Positions 33,189 through 42,400 of a stretch of 64,000 nt of DNA are shown here, one piece after another. The first letter of the stretch is position 1, and every line of letters starts with the position of its first letter. The DNA is from Rapana venosa (lineage: Eukaryota; Mollusca; Gastropoda; Neogastropoda; Muricidae): the NCBI GenBank assembly GCA_028751875.1, contig CM054158.1, positions 15,783,973 through 15,847,972 on the forward strand, read 5' to 3'. A model generated the notes under the pieces. That model saw only the letters and a list, made by a program, of their open reading frames with translations. It had not been told where the DNA came from and did no database searches. A program made the position numbers and the translations under genes.

Positions 33189-33490
33189 GTTTCAGACTGG
33201 AATGATGCTGAAGTGGGAGGGATGTCAGCCCAACTCCCTTGCTGTCTAAGCTTGGAGTGTGGTCATGGTGCAGCCACCAGGGCTGCAGGCTCTCCTGCAC
33301 TAAGCTATCATCAGTGCCCGGTGTCCATCACTGTAAGCAGTTCCCCAGAGAGCTTTCTCCTTTCGGACACGTTCCTGTTTGCAAGAATGAGAGGTGTGTG
33401 TACAAGGCGCACAACGCCACTTGTGTAGCTGACCCACACACAGCCAGAACTGGAAAGGAAAGACGAATAAAAGCTCAGCTCCAGTCGTGC
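33189..33490 (+). other. Candidate terminal exon (possibly of the antistasin gene)
   Basis: A T-rich stretch and ATTTACAG acceptor (33181-33188) precede the exon. If the antistasin exon (ending in phase 1) is spliced here, the frame reads G-F-R-L-E and stops at TGA 33203-33205. The rest would be 3' UTR, with an AATAAA signal at 33466-33471. Alternatively, a GTAAGC donor at 33333 makes a 144-bp internal exon that is open in one frame (48 codons). The acceptor, the 144 bases and the AATAAA are all preserved in contig 3 (47965 onward). A long open frame with scattered Cys overlaps but matches no family I know. Suggestive, not proven. Confidence 0.3.
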
Positions 33491-33585
33491 CCGGGTTTAG
33501 TTTGGTTTTCAGTTGCCATGGTCTGGATGAATGAACATGTCACTATGCACACCAGCAGCGAGAGAGAGAGGAGAGAGGAAGTGGG

Positions 33586-33618
<33 letters not shown>

Positions 33619-34340
33619 AGAGAGAGAGAGAGAGAGGCAGGAGAGAGACAGAGAGAGACAGAGAAGAGAGAAAAGACTAATAGGAGACTAATGTCGTATG
33701 TCTATAAATATTGGTAGAGGGTCGTGTGTGTAGTGTGTGTGTGAGAGATGTGTGTGGTGTACGGCTGCGCTATTTACTTTACCCTTGAAAATTTTTCTTC
33801 TCTCACATTCTCTGTCTTCTCTGTCCGTTTGTTTGTCTAAACTGTCTGTATATGTCTCTTCCTCTCTCACTCTGTCTGCGTGTCTGTCTCTCTCTCTGCC
33901 TCTGCCTATCTGTCTGTCTGTCGCTTTCTCTGCCTCTGCTTATCTGTCTGTCTGTCTCTCTCTGCCTCTGTCTGTCTGTCTGTCTCTCTCTCTCTGCCTC
34001 CGTCTGTCTGTCTGTCTCTTTAATTGTGCAGCAAGGCATCGTGGATATAAACGGTGATGTGTGCATGCATGCCCCAGACAGGTCTTTTATGGCTGTAAAT
34101 CTTCACGTCCGCCTTTGATGGCTCACCGCAGCAGCAGGGGGACGGCTGACATGCATAGACCCAGCATGCCGCATGCATTAAACACTTGCGCCGAGCTGTG
34201 AATAATAATGACCGCTGCTGACATGCAGAGGAAGGCGCGGGGACGGGAGACAGGGGAAGGGGCCTGCACTGGAGACAGTCTTCATTGCACTGGGCTGTCT
34301 GGGAGAGCGGGGCTTCAGTCGGGATCGCGACGGCAACGCT
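33490..34340. other. Simple repeats and unassigned conserved sequence
   Basis: A (GA)n block (33558-33675) and a (CTGT)n block (33850-34018) flank unassigned sequence. The part 34025-34340 is neither repeat-like nor coding in a consistent frame, but is preserved almost base for base in contig 3 (48785-49100). Confidence 0.6.
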
Positions 34341-34344
34341 GTAA

Positions 34345-34489
34345 AACAACCCCTTTTACACCCCCTTTTACAGCCCCTTTTACACCCTTTTACACCCCCT
34401 ATTACACCCCCTTTTACACCCCCTTTTAGCACTCATTTTCAGAAGGTCACTCACGCAATGATTATCTATCTATCTATCTATCTATCTAC

Positions 34490-34536
<47 letters not shown>

Positions 34537-34650
34537 CCTATCTATCTATCTATCTATCTATATATCTATCTATCTATCTATCTATCTACCACCTATCTAT
34601 CTATCTATCTATATATCTATCAATCTATCTATCTATCTATCTATCTAACT
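34345..34650. repeat. 12-bp (TTTTACACCCCC) minisatellite and (ATCT)n
   Basis: Seven or so copies of a TTTTACACCCCC-type unit (34352-34428) are followed by a long (ATCT)n run (34461-34650). The same pair occurs at 49105-49345, with different copy numbers. Confidence 0.95.
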
Positions 34651-34705
34651 ACCTACCTACCAAACTAACTAAACATACATACACACACACACCTACATAA
34701 TATAT

Positions 34706-34990
34706 ATAAGGACGGGATAGCTTCATGTCGTAGACTCGCTTTCCCCCATACAAGTTAAGCACGTCGAGCGTGGGTTACCATTTGGATGGTGACCGTTTGC
34801 GCGCCTTGGCTTCAGTACATTTCCCCCAGTTCACCCAGCTGTAAATGGGTACCTGCCTCTTTAGGGTCAGGGAAGGTAAAGCAGCGAGGGAGAGGAGATG
34901 GGCGCCGCCCTCAAATGCGCCCTAGAGAAGTTAGTTCTCTGACGCCTCGCTCCCCTACGACCTTATAGGTTATGGGACTCCATTACCCTT
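34706..34990 (+). mobile_element. 5S rRNA-derived SINE (contig 2 only)
   Basis: Positions about 34750-34805 resemble the 3' half of 5S rRNA: AGTTAAGCACGTCGAGCG, then TTTGGATGGTGACCG, matching the box A and box C parts of the internal promoter. The sequence continues with a SINE body (CACCCAGCTGTAAATGGGTACC at 34836-34857) and an end near 34990. It is missing at the corresponding place in contig 3 (about 49365-49480), where only AT repeats occur. So the insertion is polymorphic between the copies. The 5' part is partly degraded. Confidence 0.7.
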
Positions 34991-35039
34991 TTTACCCTCC
35001 CTGTATAGATATAGTGTGTGTGATATATATGCTATACCA

Positions 35040-35480
35040 TCACATGGTTTTTGGTTGCGGTAAACGGTCACTTGCACATCAACAATGCCCCAACGATCAA
35101 CCCATTTCATCAGTTTACATCTGTTTGCGTTCCAATAACTGTGAACTGCTGGCCCGGTTCGAATCTCGTTAAGAGGATTTTAGTTCATCTGGAGTTAACA
35201 TCTGCGACGACTTACTCACCCCAAAAGTCTTTTGGACGAGACCATAAACCGAGGTCCCGTGTTGAACGTACGCAGAACAATTGCGCACACTTAAAACCCG
35301 TTTTGCTTTTCCGAAAGAGTAGGCCATTGTGAACGGATGACAAAATAAAAAAACTGCATACCACCACGGTGACAGGATTGACAAATCACAGAGTGCTTGG
35401 TTTGGTTGCCGGTACACGGTCCACTTTTGCAACATCACAGTGCCCCCAAAGTGCAACACTTTTGTTCACTTACTTCTGTT
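35040..35480 (+). mobile_element. SINE with tRNA-like B-box and shared body
   Basis: CTGGCCCGGTTCGAATCTCG (35150-35169) is a B-box-like motif, the rest of a tRNA head is less clear. The body GGACGAGACCATAAACCGAG (35234-35253) and the GCGCACAC piece are the sense-strand form of motifs in the SINEs at 25557 and 26548, so the families share a central domain. A TTTGGTTGC...TAAACGGTCAC piece occurs twice (35053 and, altered, 35400), suggesting a nested or partial duplication. The copy at 49498-49920 is cleaner. Confidence 0.6.
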
Positions 35481-35850
35481 GGCGTTTCCAACATTTCCAC
35501 TATCCTCAGAATAAAAGAATAAAATTAATAATATAACAAGAGGGATAAAGAATTTGGTATCGTGCTGAAATAAACAAGAAGGGACAACTAGTGCTAACAA
35601 ATTTTCTGAACGAAAAAATATTAAAGGAACATAAAAAACAAAACCACTAACTGAAAGCAAAAAAGCAAAGCGTATAAACCAAATAAAACTGATGTTTTCA
35701 GGAAACATTTTCTTTTGCTTCCTCAAACACACTGCTCCACAAAGCCACTGAGCTGACTGGGCAATATTTGTTGAGCATATGTCTCTAGCATTTCTGAACC
35801 AACAAAAAGGAATTTGAAATACTAACAAAACCCTGTAAGCACCTTACTAA
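35480..35850. other. No recognised gene
   Basis: AT-rich sequence, conserved in contig 3 (49930-50285), without a consistent coding frame. Confidence 0.4.
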
Positions 35851-35852
35851 CT

Positions 35853-36240
35853 AGCCCCCATGACGCAGTGGTTACCGCCTGGGATTATCGACTGGAAGAT
35901 CGCGGATGCGAGTCCATAAGATCAACGAATTTTTGGACCACTGGCGTGCTCCTACCCAGAGTGAGTAATGCAGTGGGCTCAGCTGGGAAGACTGGACCAC
36001 ACAGTCGTTGCTTCAAACTCTTAACGGATTGCGAGTTTGAGAGTGTTTTCTCAAACTACTTGACCACACTGCAGGTGTCTGTAACTCTCGGCCCGGTTGA
36101 CGCCGGTAAACTTATGATAGTAATGCTAGAGTACAACCCTGTCAAGGATTCCTCAAAGCCACATGCACCTCAACAGCAGCATCATTACGTCATCCTCATT
36201 ATCATTGATCATCAAGCAAATAAAAATATCCTCTGAATTC
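35853..36240 (+). mobile_element. tRNA-derived SINE, third family
   Basis: The head CCCCATGACGCAGTGGTTA has an A-box (TGACGCAGTGGTTANCGC in the contig 3 copy), and GATTCGAGTCCC in that copy (GATGCGAGTCC here) is the B-box. Together they describe a tRNA fold. The body runs to about 36240, with CATCATTACGTCATCCTCATTATC near the end. In contig 3 (50284) another SINE has inserted into this element. Present in both copies. Confidence 0.7.
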
Positions 36241-36531
36241 GTGGTCCCAGTTGGATCTGTGTCTCTTACAGTGCTGACTCAAAAACACAATACTGCAAGA
36301 CTACTTTAATGTCCTCGCTAGAGAAAGGTCATTACATTACAGGTAATTAATAAGGAAACAAAACTAAGACTTCGACAGTCGTTGCTCATCCAACATTGTC
36401 CAGAACATTATGGACCGAACACAGATGCTGGTAACAGATGTTTACCCTGCCTTTCACCATTGTTATTTTTGAGGAGGTCGCTTCATTTTTGGTGCTAACA
36501 CATAAAAGAGATGGACTTTTTGGACAGGAGC

Positions 36532-36941
36532 ACACTACTACATTTGAAACAAAATGCCATAGAAAACTGATGGGCATATCCTGGAGAGAACGAAAGACCA
36601 ATGAATTTGTCAAGAGCCAAATAACACGGCTGGCAGGTCCACAGGAACTCCTTCTCACCATCGTCAAGAAGAAAAAGCTGACATGGTTCGGCCACGTCAC
36701 CCGCCACACACTCTACCCAAAACAGTACTGCAGGGAACACTCGAAGGTGGCAGAAAGAGGGGAAGACAAAACAAGTCATGGATGGACAACACCAGAGAAT
36801 GGACCAGGATGAATGACTCGGCACTACTGCGCAGAGCCGAGGACCGAGATGGATGGAGGAGGCTTACCACGGCATCGTTTTTCGTGTCTCCCCCACGACC
36901 GCCAAGGTCACGGGTCTGATGATGATGATGACACTACTACA
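36532..36941 (+). mobile_element. LINE A 3' end with an 11-bp target-site duplication (contig 2 only)
   Basis: The C-terminal coding part of LINE A (FETKCHRKLMGISWRERKTN, ... WFGHVTRH, ... GRQNKSWMDNTREWTRMN) ends in GGGTCTGATGATGATGATG. It is flanked by perfect ACACTACTACA repeats at 36532-36542 and 36931-36941. So it is a heavily 5'-truncated insertion of about 390 bases. It lacks the TGA seen at 16383 in copy 1. A frameshift occurs near 36715. At the matching place in contig 3 (about 51312) the insertion is absent. Confidence 0.9.
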
Positions 36942-37150
36942 GTAGCACTACAGGGGTCCCTACACTGCAGAATGATGTCCTAGAGGCGCTACACTGGCCA
37001 CAGCAACAGCCGTCTTCAGCCAAGCTGGTTTGGGTGCATACAGTGAGCTGTCAGCCTGCCCCTGTTCTTTCTTTCTCTGTCTGCCCCTGTTCTTTCTCTG
37101 TCTGCACCTGTTCTTTCTTTCTCTGTCTCTTCTGAACTATCGACACGTTT
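36942..37150. other. Short unique spacer and start of pyrimidine repeat
   Basis: Unassigned unique sequence, then about three copies of a CTGCCCCTGTTCTTTCTCTGT-like unit (37056-37125). In contig 3 this unit is expanded to about 1.1 kb. Confidence 0.7.
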
Positions 37151-37870
37151 TCACAGCTCTGTGTATCAGTCACAGTCTGTAGTCTGTGTGAGAATGGTGT
37201 TCTCTGTATGTCAGTCACAGTCTGTGGTCTGTGTGAGAATGGTGCTCTGTGTGTGTGTCAGTCACAGTGTGTAGTCTGTGGTCTGTGTGAGACTGGTTCT
37301 CTGTGTGTGTCAGACACAGTCTGTAGTCTGTGTGAGAATGGTGCTCTGTGTGTTTCAGTCACAGTGTGTGGTCTGAGTGAGAATGGTGCTCTGTGTGTCA
37401 GTCACAACTGTGTAGTCTGTGTGAGAATGGTGTTCTCTGTGTGTCAGTCACAGTGTGTGGTCTGTGTGAGAATGGTGTTCTCTGTGTGTCAGTCACAGTG
37501 TGTGGTCTGTGTGAGAATGGTGTTCTCTGTGTGTCAGTCACAAACTGTAGTCTGTGTGAGAATGGTGTTCTCTGTATGTCAGTCACAGTGTGTGGTCTGT
37601 GTGAGAATGGTGTTCTCTGTGTGTCAGTCACAGTGTGTGGTCTGTGTGAGAATGGTGTTCTCTGTGTGTCAGTCACAGTGTGTAGTCTGTGTGAGAATGG
37701 TGCTCTCTGTGTGCCAGTCACAGTCTGTAGTCTGTGTGAGAATGGTGCTCTGTGTGTGCCAGTCACAGTGTGTAGTCTGTGTGAGAATGGTGCTCTGTGT
37801 GTGTGTCAGTCACAGTCTGTAGTCTGTGTGAGAATGGTGCTCTGTGTGTTTCAGTCAAACGGTGCAGGAG
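37150..37870 (+). repeat. 45-bp minisatellite, about 16 copies
   Basis: The unit contains CTGTGTGAGAATGGTG and GTCAGTCACAGT. Since 45 is divisible by three, every frame repeats every 15 codons, and one + frame stays open for 204 codons (VCVRMVFSVCQSQCV unit) and a - frame for 122. There is no start context, no similarity to a known protein and the contig 3 copy is not open, so I treat it as non-coding. Confidence 0.9.
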
Positions 37871-37954
37871 GCAGAGGGTAAGGATGCTCGTATACCATCA
37901 CATATCCTCTGGCGTTATTCCTTCTTTTTCTGCAGGTCAGCTGTTGTAGTCCAG

Positions 37955-38312
37955 GCCTGTATACATACACACATACATACACACATACATATACATACAA
38001 ACATACATACACACATACTTACACAAATACATACATACATACATACATACCTATATACATACATACATACATACACACACGTACATACATACATACATAC
38101 ATACATACATACATACATACATACATACATACACATACACACATACATGCGCACATACATACTTACATATATATATATATATTATATATATATATATATC
38201 TATATATATACATATATACATACATAAATACAAACATACATACACACATACATACATACATACATACACATATACAGACATGCATGCATACATACATACA
38301 AACATACATAGT
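37955..38312. repeat. (ACAT)n microsatellite
   Basis: Long ACAT run with an AT-rich middle (38166-38215). Degenerate counterpart at 53140-53440. Confidence 0.95.
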
Positions 38313-38314
38313 TA

Positions 38315-38480
38315 AGTCAAGTCAAGTTAAAATTTTATTTCCAGATGGTACATTGAATAAGCAATGCATTTGCTTTTTTCATCAAGCCATCTATCTAAGA
38401 ACAAATTTCGTAATAATTATACTAAGACACTACATTATTGCATCATTTACCATTAAATTAAAACAGTAAAAAAAAAAAGA
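38315..38480. repeat. Dispersed repeat, inverted relative to 31695
   Basis: AAGTCAAGTCAAGTTAAAAT then TTTCCAGATGGTACATTGA and TTTTTTCATCAAGCCATC match, inverted, the piece at 31695-31785. The CAAGT repeat end resembles the tail of a retroelement. The family is not identified. Confidence 0.6.
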
Positions 38481-39295
38481 GGAAAAAATCGATAAGGAAA
38501 TACATTGAAAATACAAATTACCACATATACATATACACGCACACACATACTCATGCACACCTGAGCGCGTGCGCGCTCACGTCCACACACACATTTAAAT
38601 AAAAATGTTTTAAGAAGTAAAAAAAGAAAATCATAAAACGTCAGGACAAACAAATTACTTCACTTACTGTTCATCCATTTTTTCACGTTTATACTTTAGA
38701 TAATAAAAAAGGTACAGAATAAAAAAGTTAGAAAATACTAGGCATTCGTCATTACTGATAATATTACCTCAATGACCTCTCTCCTCCCCCTCCTCCACCC
38801 AACAAACGTGTGCTTTTTATGCGCTCATAAATTTTCAAATAGCGCTTTTAAAAATGACTATTCACACAATAACTATCAAAGCAAGAGAAGTCAAATAAGA
38901 TTACAATAATGATTATTATAATAGAGATACAATTATAACAACAATCACCCATCACCATGAGACAACAATATAACAAATGATCCCCATCACCATGAGACAA
39001 CAACATAACGATGATAACAGAAAAGCATTGGAAAGGATGGGGGTGGGGGAGGAGTATCAAGGGGGAAGGGGAAATACACCTTCAATCAAATAGAGAATTA
39101 ATAATTAAAAAAAAAATTATTCAAACAAGTAGAACCCCTATACGATACAGAATTCACAAGCCCATAATCAACTGGACTATCAAACTAAAACAATATCAAA
39201 CTAAAACAGTATCGCTTATAATAGTACTAATAATCTCATCTCTAACTGCAATAAAAACAACATCCACGATAAAATCTATTGAATTAGACAAGACA
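38480..39295. other. Unassigned AT-rich sequence
   Basis: No coding frame or repeat family recognised. A low-quality copy is at 53580-54370. Confidence 0.4.
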
Positions 39296-39299
39296 AAGG

Positions 39300-39425
39300 G
39301 CATGAGGAGAGGAGGAGAGGAGAGGAGAGGAGAGAGAGAGAAGAGAGAGAGAGAAGAGAGAAGAGAGAGAGAGAGAGAGAGAGGAGAGAGGAGAGAGAGA
39401 GAGAGGAAAAGAGAGAGAGAGAGAG

Positions 39426-39475
<50 letters not shown>

Positions 39476-39492
39476 GAGGAGAAGAGAGAGGA
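39300..39492. repeat. (GA)n microsatellite at the 3' end of LINE C
   Basis: Uninterrupted here. In contig 3 the same microsatellite is split by a 1.17-kb LINE insertion. Confidence 0.95.
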
Positions 39493-42400
39493 CACACTAT
39501 CAAGCTATCAGGTCTACCATAAAAAGATTTTAAAAAATTTCCTCCTTTCCACTTGTTTCAACATTGCAGATTATTTACTAGCTTGCATAGATTACTCTTA
39601 CTTCTTTGCATAATTAGTGTGCCTCTTTCCTGCCTCCCCTCCCTCCACACAATATACAGTGTGTGACTGTAGAAAAATTTCTAGTCACAGTAAGATATAC
39701 TTGAATTTTTTTGTTGTTGTAGGGAATACCATTAGTGCTGGTAAATGTAAGTATGGTTGATTTTGCGTATTAATCATGGTTGATTTGCCTTATTAGTCAA
39801 TTCCTAGGCATTCATGCATTAGATGGCTCTTTAGCTGTGTCTTGAACTGATTTTTGTTTTTGATACATTTTAAGCGTTTTGGGAGCTTGTTCCATAAGTC
39901 ACTACCTGATTACAAGAAGCTTGTTTTGTAAAGATTATTTCTTGGTCTGGGAAATGTTAGTAGATGATTATGTCTGTGTTCATTGATTTTGAAGCTATTG
40001 GTGATCTTTGGAGGGACATTTCCATTGACAACTTTCTGGACAAATAGAGCTTTATTTAGATACAGTCTGTTTTTGAAGTTGATATTATTGTTTTCTTATA
40101 ATCGTTGATGGTTAGGGAGCTTGATTTTAGTAGAACAAGTTTTAGTGCTCTTTTGTATAATCTATGAATCAATTTTAAATTTGTATCACTGCAGCTGTCC
40201 CAAAGAGATGAAGCATAGTCAACTATAGGCAAAATATGGCCGCAAAAAAAGAGTTTACGAGAGTGGTTATTCAGAAAATGTTTTATTTTTGATAACTGAA
40301 GTAGCTTGTAAGAAAGACGTTTTCCTAGCGCCATCACATGGTCAGTCCAAGTAAGATTTTTGTCAATAATTACACCCAGAATTCTGTGGGAGTCAACTTC
40401 TTCAATTACTCTTTTATCTATCAACAGAGGTTGGAATTTATCTTTCATTTTTTGTCTTTTTGTCTTGGCAGTACATACATACACTTAGTTTTCGCGTATT
40501 TAGGGACATATGGTTTAGCTTAGTCCAAGTAACCAATCTGTCAATATTGTGTTGAAGTTTGATTGTAAGTCTGTGGGGATCAGAATCACTGCAATAGAGG
40601 GATGTGTCATCAGCAAACATTTCACAGCTACATTCTAGAAATTAAGGTAAAAAGGTAAAAACAGGAAAGCTACAGCTTGGTGGAACCAAGAGGTGAAGGA
40701 AGCCATCAAAGAAAAAAAGCAGCTATATAAAGCTTGGGCCAAGACCAAGACAGAAGAGGACTACGCCAAGTACAGAATCGCAAGAAGACATAGTAATCGT
40801 GTTGTGAAAGCCTCCAAAGAAAAATCTTGGGCGACTTATGGAGAGAAGTTAAGTGAAATTTGCAAGAACTCCCCACGAGAATTTTTCAAAAGTGTGAAGA
40901 CAATGAGAGTAAGAGATGAGCCATTCAATCCAACAACAGTAGTGAATGATGCAAATGGAGAGGCATTGCACAAAGAAGAGGAAATTCTGAAACGATGGGA
41001 AGATTACTTTAAAGATCTTTTAAACCCATCTGGAGTACAAGCTTCCAGCTCTCAGTTCTCACCACGCTATAAAGACCAGTTAGAGCCCCAAATCCTGAAG
41101 CTGAAACAAGAAAAGCAATTTTAAAACCAGCCCAAACGGCAAAGCGGCAGGTGATGACGGCATAACAACTGAAGCCATCCTTGCATGCGGAGAAACGGAG
41201 TTAAGTGGCTCACCATCATCTTCCAAAAGCATGGGAAGAGAGGAAAGTACCAATGGACTGGCAAAATGCCCAATAGTGGTGCCAATTTGGAAGAAGAAGG
41301 GTAGCAAGAGAGACTGCAGCACCTACAGAGGCATTTCACTTCTCAGCCATGTAGGGAAAATGTATGCAAAGATTCTGGAACAGCGCACAAGAGCCAAAGC
41401 AGAACACCTACTGAGCAATGCCCAGTTTGGCTTTCGGAAAGGAAGAGGGTGCACAGATGTCATTTTCGCACTTCGACAGCTGTGTGAAAGAGCCATCAAA
41501 TGCAACCAAGACCTGCATACAGTATTCGTTGATCAAGAAAAAGCTTTCGACCGAGTCAACAGAGACAAGCTTTGGAAGATCCTGGAGCAGTACGACGTGA
41601 AGGGGCAGTTGCTTGATAACATCAGAGCAATCTATGCCAACAGTATGAGCGCAGTCCGAACAGCCAGTGGAACATCCGACTGGTTCCCGGTTACATCAGG
41701 GGTCAGGAAAGGCTGCGTACTCTCTCCCCTTCTCTTCGTGATCTACATAGACCAGATCACAAGGAAGCCAACCCAGATCTTGAGGCCCTGAACGAACATT
41801 ATTTGCTGACGACCAGTCCTGATGAATCAGAACAAAGCAGCTCTTCAAGATCACACAGACCAACTCAACACAAGCTGCGAGAGGTATGATATGAAGATCA
41901 GTATCACCAAAACAGAAGTTATGTCTGTCAGCAGAAATCCAGGAAAGCTGGACATCAACATCAACGGCACCCAGCTGAAACAGACCAAAGAATTTAAATA
42001 CCTTGGCTTACTCTTCACTGAAGATGGAAAATTGGACAGAGAGATAGAAACAAGATGCCAGAAAGCGAACGCAGTCAGTTACCAACTCGCCCCCTTCTAA
42101 AACATTCCAGCATCCAATGAGCACTAAGGCAAAACTCATCAACGCCATCTTCGTTCCAACACTCACATACCAGTGTCAGACATGGGCCCTAACAAAGCCT
42201 TAGAAAGAAAATTGGTCACAGTGAAATGCGCTGCCTGAGAAAAGCTGTCAACAAAACCAGACACGACAAGATCAAGAATGAGGTGATCAGGACATGTCAG
42301 ACTAGCACCAATTCTCCACCATATCGAACAACAAAGGATCAGGTGGTTTGGTCACCTCACTAGAATGCCGCCCAACCAACCAGCCCTACGGGGCATACAC

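Noticed and set aside
33212..33691. Cys-containing frame that could be taken for a small secreted peptide
   Set aside because: It has no signal peptide or start, runs into a GA repeat, matches no family I know and is shifted by indels in the other allele.
35853..35935. Functional tRNA gene
   Set aside because: A- and B-box-like motifs are present, but the cloverleaf is imperfect and it is followed by a SINE body; it is a SINE head.
37150..37870. CRISPR-like array
   Set aside because: Units are directly contiguous with no unique spacers, in a eukaryotic repeat-rich context.
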